A stretch of 64,000 nucleotides of DNA from contig NZ_JAOQKC010000002.1 of the NCBI RefSeq assembly GCF_025567165.1, positions 186,001 to 250,000 of the forward strand. The letters are read 5' to 3'. The position numbers and the translations under genes were made by a program. Source of the DNA: Laedolimicola ammoniilytica. Lineage in GTDB: Bacteria > Bacillota > Clostridia > Lachnospirales > Lachnospiraceae. The notes below the pieces were generated by a model that was given only the letters and a program-made list of their open reading frames with translations, did not search any database and was not told where the DNA came from. Positions 8,964 to 17,763 of this stretch are shown here, in pieces (the first letter of the stretch is position 1; each line of letters starts with the position of its first letter).

Positions 8964-8992
8964 TTCACAATCCGCCAAAGTAATGCTAAAAT
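8964..8992 (+). promoter_or_regulatory. Promoter of the CDP-glycerol transferase gene
   Basis: TTCACA and TAAAAT on the forward strand with a 17-nt spacer. The predicted start near 8999 leaves a very short leader before the ATG at 9011. Confidence 0.6.
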
Positions 8993-9010
8993 AAGAGAAA
9001 TTAAAACAGG

Positions 9011-10177
9011 ATGGTGTCGATTGTGATAAAAAAACTGATTTTGCCCGTCTATCTGTGGGCGCACCGGCTGATGATAAAAGTCTGCTGGAATATTTTCATA
9101 CATTTTCCACTGGATCGAAAGAAAGTGGTCTTCAGTAATTTCAACGGCGGCGGCTACGGCGACAATCCCAAGTTTATCGCCCAGGAATTTCTGCGGCGGA
9201 ATCTGGACTGGAAGCTTTACTGGGTGGCGGAAGGCCACTACGATCTCCCCGCCGGCCTCACGCCTGTGCGCCCCAACACGGTGGCTTTCGTCTGGCATAT
9301 GGCCACGGCCGGAACCTGGATCGACGATACCCGGAAGCTCTATTATTATAAAAAGCGGCCCGGTCAGTTCTATATTCAGACCTGGCACGGAGGCCTGGGG
9401 CTGAAGAAGGTGGAAAAGGACTGCGAAGAAGCTCTTTCCAAAGAGTATGTCGCTTTCGCGAAGGAAGATTCACTGCACACGGATCTCCTGCTGGCCTGCT
9501 GCCGCTGGGAGAGCGAATCTTACCGGGAGGCCTTCTGGTACGACGGCCCGATTCTGGAAAAGGGCATTCCGAAAAATGATATTTACTTTGAAGATCCTGC
9601 GCCTTATATCCGAAAGGTACATCAGCATTTCGGCCTGCCTGAGGGCACCAGGCTGGCGCTCTACGCTCCCACCTACCGGGACAGCCGCAAGACCGATATG
9701 TACAACCTGGATTACAACCAGCTTCTGACCGCCCTTAAGAAGCGCTTCGGCGGCAGCTGGGCCGTTCTGGTGCGGATGCATCCCAACGTCAGCTACAAGG
9801 ATTACCCTCTGACCTACACGGATCGCATTCTGAACGCCAGTCCCTATGAAAATATGCAGGAGCTCCTGGTGGCCTCCGATATCATCATCAGTGATTACTC
9901 CGGCTGTGCCTTCGATTTTCCCATGATCGGCAAGCCCGGCTTTCTCTACGCCGAGGATTACGAGGAAATGAAGCGCACCAAGGACTACTATTTCCAGCTG
10001 GAAGATCTGCCCTTTACGCTGGCCCTTACGAATGAGCAGCTTATGGAGCAGATCAAACAGTTCGATGAGGATGATTATCAGAAGAAGTGTAAGGAATTCT
10101 GCGATATGCTGGGCTTCTATGATGACGGGCATGCGTCAGCGACGGTGGTAGATTTGATTCTTGCGAAAATGAAATAA
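9011..10177 (+). CDS. CDP-glycerol glycerophosphotransferase family protein
   Basis: The 388-residue protein matches the C-terminal catalytic domain of TagB/TagF-type enzymes, which transfer glycerol-phosphate from CDP-glycerol onto teichoic acid or related glycans at the inner membrane face. Visible motifs: QTWHGGLGLKK near residue 122 (catalytic His), LYAPTYRD, and ISDYSGCAFDFP near residue 295, with the conserved Ser/Asp that contact phosphate. The start is uncertain: ATG at 9011 sits directly after ACAGG, while GTG at 9023 has better spacing to that site. No other teichoic acid genes are nearby. Confidence 0.88.
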   Translation: MVSIVIKKLILPVYLWAHRLMIKVCWNIFIHFPLDRKKVVFSNFNGGGYGDNPKFIAQEFLRRNLDWKLYWVAEGHYDLPAGLTPVRPNTVAFVWHMATAGTWIDDTRKLYYYKKRPGQFYIQTWHGGLGLKKVEKDCEEALSKEYVAFAKEDSLHTDLLLACCRWESESYREAFWYDGPILEKGIPKNDIYFEDPAPYIRKVHQHFGLPEGTRLALYAPTYRDSRKTDMYNLDYNQLLTALKKRFGGSWAVLVRMHPNVSYKDYPLTYTDRILNASPYENMQELLVASDIIISDYSGCAFDFPMIGKPGFLYAEDYEEMKRTKDYYFQLEDLPFTLALTNEQLMEQIKQFDEDDYQKKCKEFCDMLGFYDDGHASATVVDLILAKMK

Positions 10178-10192
10178 ATTTTTATACCAAGC

Positions 10193-10240
10193 GAAAACAG
10201 GAAGGAATCCACACATGTGAATTTCTTCCTGTTTTCTGTT
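10193..10240 (+). terminator. Terminator after the CDP-glycerol transferase gene
   Basis: GAAAACAGGAAG (10193-10204) pairs with CTTCCTGTTTTC (10225-10236), followed by a pyrimidine-rich tail on the forward strand. It also lies just beyond the stop of the convergent M20 gene and may serve both. Confidence 0.7.
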
Positions 10241-10249
10241 TCCTCTTTC

Positions 10250-11398
10250 CTATATTTCTACATAATCCAGCATCAACGCCAATGCAATCCGAAGTCCATT
10301 CTCCAGACTGGAAAGCTCAATCCACTCTTCCCGCGTATGCGCCAGCGCGCCTCTCACGGTTCCTACCGTATTCGCCACGATTCCCAGTGAAAGCGGCACA
10401 TTACTATCGGTAGAATAAGCCGCAAAATCAATCGGATCCTGATACCAGGTTTCAATGACATCCACCGTATGCTCTGTAAACGCCTTCAGCGCGTCCGCGT
10501 CCACCGGTCCGTTACCCGGCCGCACGCCTAAAAGCTCCACCTCGATCTCGCCGCCGCGTCCCCGCACCGACTCCACTGCCGCATCAAGCCGCTTTTCCAT
10601 CTCCTCCAGACACTTCTGGGAGGTAGACCGGAATTCATACAGCATATACGCCTCCTGGGCGATGGAATTGACCGTCGTACCGCCCTCCATGCGTCCGATA
10701 TTGTAGGTGGTAAAAGCGTCCCCATCCTTCGGCGCTTCAATCTTATAGAGCCGCTCCGTCAGATCACAGAGAATCTCCAGCGCGTTCGGATCACCGAAAT
10801 TGATATAGGAATGACCGCCCCGGGTCTTACAGGTGATACGATATCGGTAAGAACCCACTGCACAGCTGCAGCACTGGGGTTCATAGCCGTCAAAGGAATA
10901 AAAAGCCTTGATCTTCGATCCATAGGTGGCAAATAGTGCCTTCGTGCCATCCAGATTGCCCAGACCCTCCTCGCAGGCATTTGCCACAAAGAGAATGCCG
11001 CACTTCGGCTTCAGCTCATGATTCATCAGATACTTTGCGCCCATCATCAGATTCACCAGATTGCTGGTATCATCGCCGATGCCTGGCGCGAAAAGCTTTC
11101 CGTCCTCCTCCTTAAGAGGCAGCTCTGTAGTATCCGGGAACACGATATCCGTATGCGCTGCGAAGACCACCAGCTCCTCCGCATCCGGGTCGCCCAGTCT
11201 GCAGATCACATTCTTCGCGTCATCAATATGCACATCCTCCGCGCCCTGCTTCTGAAACCAGTCCCTGCAGAATGCCGCCCGCATATCCTCCTGATGAGAG
11301 GGGGCCGGAATCACACCCAAAGTTTTTAAGAGTTCCTTCTGCTCAGACGCTGCTTCAGCGGCATACTGTTCCGCCAGTTCTTTGATTTTCTCGTTCAT
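10250..11398 (-). CDS. M20-family metallopeptidase
   Basis: The 382-residue protein is a dinuclear-zinc peptidase/deacylase of the M20/M28 clan. Metal-binding and catalytic segments are visible: AAHTDIVFPD near residue 95 (His and catalytic Asp), GIGDDTSN (bridging Asp), NACEEGLGNLDG (general base Glu pair) and an RGGHSYINFGD dimerisation-type segment. Relatives cleave di- or tripeptides or N-acyl amino acids. It is 30 nt downstream of an SLC13 transporter gene, so the pair may import and hydrolyse one anionic substrate. Confidence 0.88.
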   Translation of the reverse strand: MNEKIKELAEQYAAEAASEQKELLKTLGVIPAPSHQEDMRAAFCRDWFQKQGAEDVHIDDAKNVICRLGDPDAEELVVFAAHTDIVFPDTTELPLKEEDGKLFAPGIGDDTSNLVNLMMGAKYLMNHELKPKCGILFVANACEEGLGNLDGTKALFATYGSKIKAFYSFDGYEPQCCSCAVGSYRYRITCKTRGGHSYINFGDPNALEILCDLTERLYKIEAPKDGDAFTTYNIGRMEGGTTVNSIAQEAYMLYEFRSTSQKCLEEMEKRLDAAVESVRGRGGEIEVELLGVRPGNGPVDADALKAFTEHTVDVIETWYQDPIDFAAYSTDSNVPLSLGIVANTVGTVRGALAHTREEWIELSSLENGLRIALALMLDYVEI

Positions 11399-11428
11399 AA
11401 GTCTTCTCCTTTTCCTAAACCCCTTATT

Positions 11429-12718
11429 TTAAAAAACCGGGTAAATGGTCATCACCCAGAATACACTTACCAGTGTAATGACGATAAACGGAACCCAGCC
11501 CATTTTCACCAGTTGCTTTATGGTATAGTTACCAGCGCCCATCACCTGCGGTACAGTCGGAGTCGCCAGCGGGGTAAAGAACGCTGTCATGGAAGCGATC
11601 ATGCAGAGCATGATAGGTCCAACCGGGTTCGCGCCCATGGATTTGCAGATCATGATGTACAGTGGCACAAAAATGGAATAAATTCCCAGATTTAACATGA
11701 ACTGTGTCAGGACAAACGGTACCAGGAAAAAAATAAATCCCGCGATGTAGTTATTGTGTACGCTTAAAATAATGCCGGACAGATGATTTCCAATCATATC
11801 CGCCACTCCGGTTCCGGACAGTGCGGTTCCGATGGCCAGAGCGCCTACGAAAAGCAGTACCATACTGATATTCATGGACTCAATCAGCTCTTTCTTGGTC
11901 ATGATACCGGACGCCGCGATCACCAATGCGCCGATAAAGGCCACCTGCCAGGCCTTCAGACCGATCTGGTTGGAGAACAGCAGTCCCAGAAGAACGCAGA
12001 CAAAGGTTGCGTAGCCGATAAACTCGCGAACCGGGCTCAGCTTTTCCTGCTCCTTCTGCTCCTTCACCTGAAACTCGGACTCCATCTCGTTGTCTGGCGC
12101 GAAACGTGGTACCACAAAGATGGCCAGCAGAAGAATTGCAATCATGGTCGGCGCTTTGGCGTACATGATGTCCATGATGCTCATGTTGTAGGTGGTATAC
12201 TCATATGCCTCCAGGAAGCCCTGAATACGCGCCATCTCACTGACAGAAGCGCTGAAGGGCAGGGTAATAACGGTACCGATCGCTGTGATGCCCAGAGAAA
12301 ACATCATCTTGGACGGAGCGATTTTCATCTCCTTACAGACACCGTAGGCCAGCGGAAATACCACGCTGAAGCAGGCCGCTGAGCTGGGGATGAACTGCGC
12401 CAAAATACAGGTCAGAATCACGTAGCCCGCCAGAACCTTGGTAAAGGACCCTTTACTGATGCGGCAGATAAACGCGGAAATTTTCTTTACCATCTGGGTA
12501 CGGTTCAGACCGGCAGATACCACGAACATACTCGCCATCAGGATAGCGCTGGAATTAGCAAAGCAACTAAGCGCGTCGTTGGGGTCCATGCAACCTGTGA
12601 CCATCAGTGCTGCGACGCTGATCAGAGAGATGACGGCCATGGATACGCGGCTGCTCAGGAACGCGTAGGCCAGGAGCGTCAGGATGAAAATGATCAGACA
12701 GATTGTCATTTGATTCAT
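11429..12718 (-). CDS. SLC13/DASS-family anion transporter
   Basis: This 429-residue membrane protein has about eleven hydrophobic helices and two re-entrant-loop regions typical of the divalent anion:Na+ symporter (SLC13/CitT-like) superfamily: NSSAILMASMFVVSAGLNRT near residue 55 and FIPSSAACFSVVFPLAYG near 110, with a second half-repeat near residue 280 (LLFVGALAIGTALSGTG). Such carriers import di- or tricarboxylates or sulfate. It forms a two-gene unit with the M20 peptidase and is divergent from a LysR gene that probably controls it. An intrinsic terminator precedes it in its own leader. Confidence 0.85.
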   Translation of the reverse strand: MNQMTICLIIFILTLLAYAFLSSRVSMAVISLISVAALMVTGCMDPNDALSCFANSSAILMASMFVVSAGLNRTQMVKKISAFICRISKGSFTKVLAGYVILTCILAQFIPSSAACFSVVFPLAYGVCKEMKIAPSKMMFSLGITAIGTVITLPFSASVSEMARIQGFLEAYEYTTYNMSIMDIMYAKAPTMIAILLLAIFVVPRFAPDNEMESEFQVKEQKEQEKLSPVREFIGYATFVCVLLGLLFSNQIGLKAWQVAFIGALVIAASGIMTKKELIESMNISMVLLFVGALAIGTALSGTGVADMIGNHLSGIILSVHNNYIAGFIFFLVPFVLTQFMLNLGIYSIFVPLYIMICKSMGANPVGPIMLCMIASMTAFFTPLATPTVPQVMGAGNYTIKQLVKMGWVPFIVITLVSVFWVMTIYPVF

Positions 12719-12752
12719 AACAGTTTCCTCCTATAAATGTATTTTTAGATAC

Positions 12753-12805
12753 AAAAAACGCAAAGAAGCATTTTCCGGCCGGTGGTGTCTCCGCTTCTTT
12801 GCGTT
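12753..12805 (-). terminator. Leader terminator (attenuator) of the SLC13 gene
   Basis: AACGCAAAGAAGC (12757-12769) pairs perfectly with 12793-12805, and on the reverse strand the hairpin ends in six U. It lies between the promoter (12818-12847) and the gene start (12718), so transcription must pass it. The leader before the U run is only about 60 nt. Confidence 0.75.
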
Positions 12806-12817
12806 CCTCTTATCTGC

Positions 12818-12847
12818 ATTATAGCACTTGACAGAGCTCGACAACAA
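12818..12847 (-). promoter_or_regulatory. Promoter of SLC13-M20 operon
   Basis: TATAAT (12818-12823) with TTGTTG 18 nt upstream on the reverse strand. It overlaps the forward LysR promoter, a classic divergent LysR arrangement. Confidence 0.65.
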
Positions 12848-12856
12848 ATATATTAT
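12828..12856 (+). promoter_or_regulatory. Promoter of lysR-type gene
   Basis: TTGACA and TATTAT on the forward strand, 17 nt apart, overlapping the divergent promoter. Confidence 0.8.
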
Positions 12857-12871
12857 CTTTATCAAAAGATA
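12854..12871. promoter_or_regulatory. Candidate LysR-type operator
   Basis: TATCTTT and AAAGATA are exact inverted repeats around ATCA and contain the T-N11-A pattern of LysR sites. The site overlaps the -10 of the LysR gene, fitting autorepression and activation of the divergent operon. Confidence 0.5.
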
Positions 12872-12900
12872 TAAAAATTATTTATAGGGGGGATCCAGAA

Positions 12901-13821
12901 ATGAAATTTGACACGATTTTTTACGCGCTGGAGGTGGCGGACGCGGGCTCCTTCAGCCAGGCGGCGAGAAATCTTTATCTGTCCCAGCCGAATTTAAGCT
13001 ACGCAGTCCGTCAGCTGGAGAAGGATCTGGACGTGCAGCTCTTTCACCGGGTACCCGGAGGCGTGGTTCCCACTGAGGCTGGACAGGAGCTCATCGAGCG
13101 CTTCCGCATCATCCGGCGGGAATATGAGCAGATTCAAAGCTTCTCTGAGCTGCCACACCGGGATTTCAGGCAGCAGCTTCGGATCGGATCCTTACGTTCC
13201 AGCCGCGCGGCCCGGGCTTTTTCCCGGTTTGTGAAAAAACACAGCGGAGGCGGCTGCCAGTTTTCCTTTTTGAATTATGATTCCCTGGATGAACTGTTGG
13301 ACGAAATGACTACGAATAAGCTGGATCTGGCTGTGATAGGCGCCTTTTCTACCCATGTGAAAACCACATACAGCAAGCTGAAGAGTTCTGATATTGAGTA
13401 TCACTTGATAGGCCGGAGCCCTATCTGTGTAGCGGTCGGCAGAAGCAATCCCCTCTATGGCCGCACAGAGGCCGTGTCCCTGGAAGATCTCTATCCCTTT
13501 ACCGCGGTTCAGTACGGTCCCACCTTCAGCGATCCCAGCCACTCCCTGCTCCATGAGACCGGCCTGTCCCTCCACACCGCCGGAGAAATCAATGTGACCG
13601 GATCCCAGATTTTCTTCGATCTCATCGCCGAAACCGACGTCATCGGCCTGGTCGCCACCTGGCCCCAGGCCTTCCGCCGCTACCACGAGGAACCCTCCAC
13701 CTGGATTATTCCCATCAGGGACTGTGAGCTGATGGCCGAATACGGTTGGATCAAGCCCCGCCGCACCACACTGCCGGAGCTGGCGCAGGAGTATCTGGAT
13801 ATTCTGGTGGAGCTGTATTAA
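12901..13821 (+). CDS. LysR-family transcriptional regulator
   Basis: The 306-residue protein has the LysR N-terminal winged helix (FYALEVADAGSFSQAARNLYLSQPNLSYAVRQLE split across residues 6-40) and a periplasmic-binding-like effector domain (residues 90-300). The ATG follows a run of GGGGGGATCC. It is divergent from the SLC13-M20 operon and shares its promoter region, so it probably activates that operon when it binds the imported compound or its hydrolysis product. The ligand cannot be told from sequence. Confidence 0.92.
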   Translation: MKFDTIFYALEVADAGSFSQAARNLYLSQPNLSYAVRQLEKDLDVQLFHRVPGGVVPTEAGQELIERFRIIRREYEQIQSFSELPHRDFRQQLRIGSLRSSRAARAFSRFVKKHSGGGCQFSFLNYDSLDELLDEMTTNKLDLAVIGAFSTHVKTTYSKLKSSDIEYHLIGRSPICVAVGRSNPLYGRTEAVSLEDLYPFTAVQYGPTFSDPSHSLLHETGLSLHTAGEINVTGSQIFFDLIAETDVIGLVATWPQAFRRYHEEPSTWIIPIRDCELMAEYGWIKPRRTTLPELAQEYLDILVELY

Positions 13822-13896
13822 CCGTTCTTCTCCGCCAGGCGCCGCTGCTATGCCGCATATATGCAGTCCGTCAAAACTAATCTCCTGTGTTCTCTC

Positions 13897-15198
13897 CTAC
13901 AGCCTGGTCAGATGAAAGATCCACTCCAGCCACCGCTCCACCGAGCTGGCCCGCCGGGCGATCTGTCCCTCGTTGCAGACGTGCAGTTCCCGCATCCGCT
14001 GTCCGATGACCTTCTTATCGGGATAGCGGCCTGTCTGCGTGCCCTCATCAAAGAATTCCGCGAAAATTCTGTGCTCCAGCATCAGCTCCACCAGCTTCAG
14101 CTGCCGGGGCTTGTAATTCATCCGAAAGACCTTCTCGCCAAGCCCGGTCAGGCGCACCAGCACCTGCCCGCCCACATTTTCCTTCTCAAAGAGCCCCAAA
14201 TACCGCCCTGCATTATAATAATAATCCGACTGCCGCGGGTCAAAATCCATCAAATCCGCGATCTGCCCGGGCGTCAGCGGATTCCCGTACAGATTCTCCA
14301 GCAGGGAAATGATCCGCTCCATGGAATTAGCCTGAATAAACGGAACCGGCGTCCCGTCCATATCATCGTCCGTCCGGATGGCTGTGCGCTCCCGCACCCC
14401 TCGAAGCTCCGTAAGGCTAATCCGCGTATCCTGCATGGAATAATTCTTTGCCTGCACCAGCTCGATGGATGAATAATCCTCCGGATCCGCGAACCGGTAC
14501 TCGAACAATCTGTAAATCATATTGGAATACACGGAAAAAACCAGTCGGATGGGCTTCTTCACCCGGGTGCGCCACAGGCGGTACGGATAGTACAGCTGCC
14601 GGATATGAAAATCCGGGTGTACCACATTTTTGGCTTCCATGATAACCACTGAGCGGGCATTTTCAAAGCCGCCATCGATCTCGCACTGGGCATTTTCCAC
14701 ATGGATCTCCCGTGGAATCCCCCGCACCGTATCCACCCGGAAATCGAAGACGCCCGTGCCCATGCGCCCATTGAAGGTGGCGTCATTTTTCCCGTCCCCG
14801 AGAAAATCGTCGAGAATACCGGACAGGGTCAGCGCGTGAATGGCATTGGCCTCTGAGCTGATGTTATTGACGTCGATGGACTCGTACTCCGGCATGTCCA
14901 CATGGGTCATCCGGGTCACATGTTCATGAAGCTCCGGGAGCTCCTGATACAGCAGAAAATCACCCATCACATAGGAGGTCCGGCTGTCCGGCAGGAGATT
15001 CAGCTTCCGCTTCCGCAGAGCGTCCGGCAGCGCGTCAGAGCTGTCCCATTTGGCCATAAGCCGGGGCTCCCGGAATTCCCGGATCTGATCCGCTTTGATT
15101 TTGTATACCCCCTTTTGTTCCACCGTTTCCGCAATCGGGTATTTTTCCAGCAGCCGTTTCCATGCCTCATTTGCAGAAAGCGTCGTCTTCTCCGCCAT
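13897..15198 (-). CDS. Putative PD-(D/E)XK nuclease (type II restriction enzyme-like)
   Basis: This 433-residue protein carries a likely nuclease core: CEIDGGFEN near residue 190, then VVIMEAKN about 14 residues later, giving the D...ExK spacing of PD-(D/E)XK enzymes, followed by a basic helical part (HIRQLYYPYRLWRTRVKK). The C-terminal 150 residues resemble winged-helix DNA-binding segments (MERIISLLENLYGNPLTPGQIADLM and ELMLEHRIFAEFF). I recall similar proteins being labelled type II restriction enzyme. No methyltransferase lies nearby, which is odd for a toxic nuclease. Start at 15198 is behind AAGAGGT. Family call is inference. Confidence 0.55.
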   Translation of the reverse strand: MAEKTTLSANEAWKRLLEKYPIAETVEQKGVYKIKADQIREFREPRLMAKWDSSDALPDALRKRKLNLLPDSRTSYVMGDFLLYQELPELHEHVTRMTHVDMPEYESIDVNNISSEANAIHALTLSGILDDFLGDGKNDATFNGRMGTGVFDFRVDTVRGIPREIHVENAQCEIDGGFENARSVVIMEAKNVVHPDFHIRQLYYPYRLWRTRVKKPIRLVFSVYSNMIYRLFEYRFADPEDYSSIELVQAKNYSMQDTRISLTELRGVRERTAIRTDDDMDGTPVPFIQANSMERIISLLENLYGNPLTPGQIADLMDFDPRQSDYYYNAGRYLGLFEKENVGGQVLVRLTGLGEKVFRMNYKPRQLKLVELMLEHRIFAEFFDEGTQTGRYPDKKVIGQRMRELHVCNEGQIARRASSVERWLEWIFHLTRL

Positions 15199-15270
15199 AT
15201 CGGTACCTCTTCATTTCCCATAATCTATGTAATCCACACCTCTGTGTCTCTTGCAGCTACCCGCGCGCCG

Positions 15271-16266
15271 TTAAAATTCCACCGTCTTAAAGCTCCCATC
15301 CTCCGCATCATAGAAAAATACCTTCTGGGACAGTCGCTCCGCCTCCCCGCAGGTGCGGTTCAGATGCTTCAGGCTCCGCAGAATCCGGATAGGAAGAATG
15401 GTTCCCGCCGGGTGGATACAGGCCTCATTAACGCTGGTAAAGGCCACATAATAGCTCCCGCCGGACAACCGGGCCAGCCGTTCCTTTACGCCCGGGTAAA
15501 AGATGGCGATGGCTCCGTTCAGCTTCCGGGTGGTCGTAAGCAGCGGCGCACGCTCCGGATCAAGCTTCTGAATAGCGCTGTTCTCCGACATAAATTCCCC
15601 TTTTTCATAGGGCGCATGGATACAATCCACCGGATCCAGGTACAATCTGGGCGGCGCGGCCACATACGTATTCAGCATGGCGTCCTCCCAGACCCGTTTT
15701 CTGGGCAGCTTCCAGCCATCCGCCGTGGTCCGCGGTACCTTGACTGTCCCCAGCCCCCGCTCCCCGTCATACACAGTCAGATAAAGCACCAGCGCCACGT
15801 CACCGTAACGCTCGTAGACATATTCCCGCAGTTCCCGCCTGCAGTCATTAAAACAGACAGGCCGAATCACCAGCTTGTCCCGGATCTGCTCATAATTGTG
15901 CATCTGCTCCAGCACGCCGGTCTCCATCATTTCCCCGGCCGCGTGCAGACTGTCCTGCACCTGCTTCCAGACACTCTCCCAGCCTTCTTCCATCTGCCGG
16001 TCATAAAGCTCTTCCAGGGAAAACCGGGAAATCTGTTTCATCTGCTCGTTCTTCGCTTTGGCGACCGTCACGTAATCGCCTATCAGCACGTCTGACTCCG
16101 TCTGATTGTACCGAAGATTCGTCTCCCGGACAAACTGCTCGTCATACCTGACGTCGCCCTCAGAAAGGCCCTCCGGGTAGAACTGAACCTCTCCAGGCTT
16201 CACTCCCAGTTCCCATTTTTCGGTAAGCTGCGTCAGAAAACTGCTGCAAAACTCCTGATATGTCAC
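15271..16266 (-). CDS. DUF5688 family protein
   Basis: This 331-residue protein of unknown function resembles the DUF5688 family, common in Lachnospiraceae. The C-terminal part shows the family pattern: GAIAIFYPGVKERLA followed by SYYVAFTSVNEACIHP, then a short conserved tail. No transmembrane segment or catalytic motif is obvious. The start is GTG at 16266, with GGAGG 7 nt upstream. It is 72 nt upstream of the putative nuclease gene in the same direction and may be co-transcribed with it from the promoter at 16449-16477. Confidence 0.65.
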   Translation of the reverse strand: MTYQEFCSSFLTQLTEKWELGVKPGEVQFYPEGLSEGDVRYDEQFVRETNLRYNQTESDVLIGDYVTVAKAKNEQMKQISRFSLEELYDRQMEEGWESVWKQVQDSLHAAGEMMETGVLEQMHNYEQIRDKLVIRPVCFNDCRRELREYVYERYGDVALVLYLTVYDGERGLGTVKVPRTTADGWKLPRKRVWEDAMLNTYVAAPPRLYLDPVDCIHAPYEKGEFMSENSAIQKLDPERAPLLTTTRKLNGAIAIFYPGVKERLARLSGGSYYVAFTSVNEACIHPAGTILPIRILRSLKHLNRTCGEAERLSQKVFFYDAEDGSFKTVEF

Positions 16267-16448
16267 ACCATATCCTCCTTTATTTTAGCTGTATTGGTCG
16301 GAACTTTCAACCTCCTTATCTTCTGTAGGTGTAGATACCCGGCGATCGCTCTTATTTCGCACAGGCTTCTAAAGCTGTTTGTCAAAAAAATCATGGGATC
16401 ATGGGGAAGAAACGCCCCGGTGATGCAAAAGATTAATCTGATAGTTGA

Positions 16449-16477
16449 AGCATAGCACATCGTAACGGGCCTGTAAA
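16449..16477 (-). promoter_or_regulatory. Promoter of DUF5688-nuclease unit
   Basis: TTTACA and TATGCT on the reverse strand, 17 nt apart. The transcript would carry a leader of about 175 nt. Apart from this promoter and the terminator near 16600, I see nothing convincing in 16267-16638. Confidence 0.55.
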
Positions 16478-16594
16478 TTATTTCCGTTCGACAGGTTTCG
16501 GGAAACTGCGACAAGGCTTCTCCTTCTTCTACAAAATTCCGCTCTGCCTTATGAAAAATCGGATTTCTCCGGCAAAATTTTATAAAAGATGATA

Positions 16595-16633
16595 TAAAAA
16601 ATGAGAAGTGACAACCGCTTGCTATCACTCCTC
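16595..16633 (-). terminator. Terminator of cobalamin-riboswitch operon
   Basis: GAGAAGTGA (16603-16611) and TCACTCCTC (16625-16633) form a 9-bp stem with one G-U pair; on the reverse strand six T follow. It starts 6 nt after the stop codon of the ATPase gene. Confidence 0.8.
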
Positions 16634-16638
16634 GCTTT

Positions 16639-17760
16639 TTAAATTACATTATTTTCCATTTTTTCTTTCTGCCTTGTATACTCCAGGAGCTCACACAACC
16701 CTGCGGTCATCCCAATGTTTCCGCCGTCCTCCGGCAGCTTCACCGTGCAAATCACCCGCTCACAGTCGTCGATCAACTGCTTCGCCTCCGCGATCTGCTT
16801 CTCTCCCATTACCTGAAAGGCCGGTACACTGACCGTCCGCACCGCCAGCGCCTTCGCCGACGGATAATCCAAATCATTTTCCCACAAGATCCCCGTCGCG
16901 AAGGGAATCCGCTCCCGTTGGAGCCGTCGGAACACTGCCGTGCCTGTGCCGTTTCCGGCGATGACAAAGATCTTTGGCTCTCCGTCCACCGCCGGGAGCT
17001 CCAGATCGCCTGTCAGCTCGTCGTAGGTTCCCAGTGTCATGCCGTAGAGCTTCGGAATATACCCTTCGGTAAAAATCTCCTCCGGCGTACCGAACCGGTC
17101 CACCTTATCCCCCCGCACACAGGCGATTTTGTCTGAGATACGGCCTGCCAGATCCAGCTCATGCAACGACATGATGACAGACAGATTTCTTGTCCGTGAC
17201 ATCTTTTGAATAATGGAAAGAAATTCCAGTTTGTAACGGATATCCAGGAAGGACGTGGGCTCGTCCAGCACGATGATATCCGGCTGCTGACAAAGTGCCC
17301 GGGCCAGCATTACCCTCTGCTTCTGCCCATCGCTGGTCTTCGTGTAATCCCGATCCGCCAGCTCATGGATATGTACCAGATCCATGGCCTCGTCCACCAC
17401 CGCCCAGTCCTCCGCGGAGAGCACGCCAAACTTGCCCGTATAGGGGTAACGGCCTGTGGACACCACGTCCCGGCAGGTCATCATTTCCGGATGGATGCGC
17501 TCGGTCAGCACTACAGAAAGCTTCTGAGACAATTCCTTGCCGCTCAAATCCCCCATGGCTTTGCCATCCAGCACCGCCACGCCGCCTAAGGGCGCCAGCT
17601 GTCGGATGATACTTTTCAGAATCGTAGTCTTGCCCGCGCCGTTGGGGCCGATGAGAGTCAGGATTTCACCCTTTTTCAGGCCGATTCGGATGTCTTTGAT
17701 CAGGGGAACGCCGTGGTAGCCGACGGTCAGCCCTTCCGTGTAGAAATAATAGGTATCCAT
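16639..17760 (-). CDS. ABC importer ATPase (BtuD/FecE type) with C-terminal extension
   Basis: ATPase of a type II importer for cobalamin, heme or a siderophore-like metal complex. Walker A is GPNGAGKTT, the signature loop is TSDGQKQRVMLARAL and Walker B is IIVLDEPTSFLD. Residues 1-250 are the usual FecE-size domain. A further 110 residues follow, looking like a Rossmann-type domain (KIFVIAGNGTGTAVFRRL) not needed for transport. It is 3 nt downstream of the permease gene and is the last gene of a unit controlled by the cobalamin riboswitch at 22506-22830. Confidence 0.9.
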   Translation of the reverse strand: MDTYYFYTEGLTVGYHGVPLIKDIRIGLKKGEILTLIGPNGAGKTTILKSIIRQLAPLGGVAVLDGKAMGDLSGKELSQKLSVVLTERIHPEMMTCRDVVSTGRYPYTGKFGVLSAEDWAVVDEAMDLVHIHELADRDYTKTSDGQKQRVMLARALCQQPDIIVLDEPTSFLDIRYKLEFLSIIQKMSRTRNLSVIMSLHELDLAGRISDKIACVRGDKVDRFGTPEEIFTEGYIPKLYGMTLGTYDELTGDLELPAVDGEPKIFVIAGNGTGTAVFRRLQRERIPFATGILWENDLDYPSAKALAVRTVSVPAFQVMGEKQIAEAKQLIDDCERVICTVKLPEDGGNIGMTAGLCELLEYTRQKEKMENNVI

Positions 17761-17763
17761 ATG

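Noticed and set aside
16263..16628. Reverse-strand 121-codon open frame before the DUF5688 gene
   Set aside because: It overlaps the operon terminator and a promoter, begins without a ribosome site and has random-looking composition.
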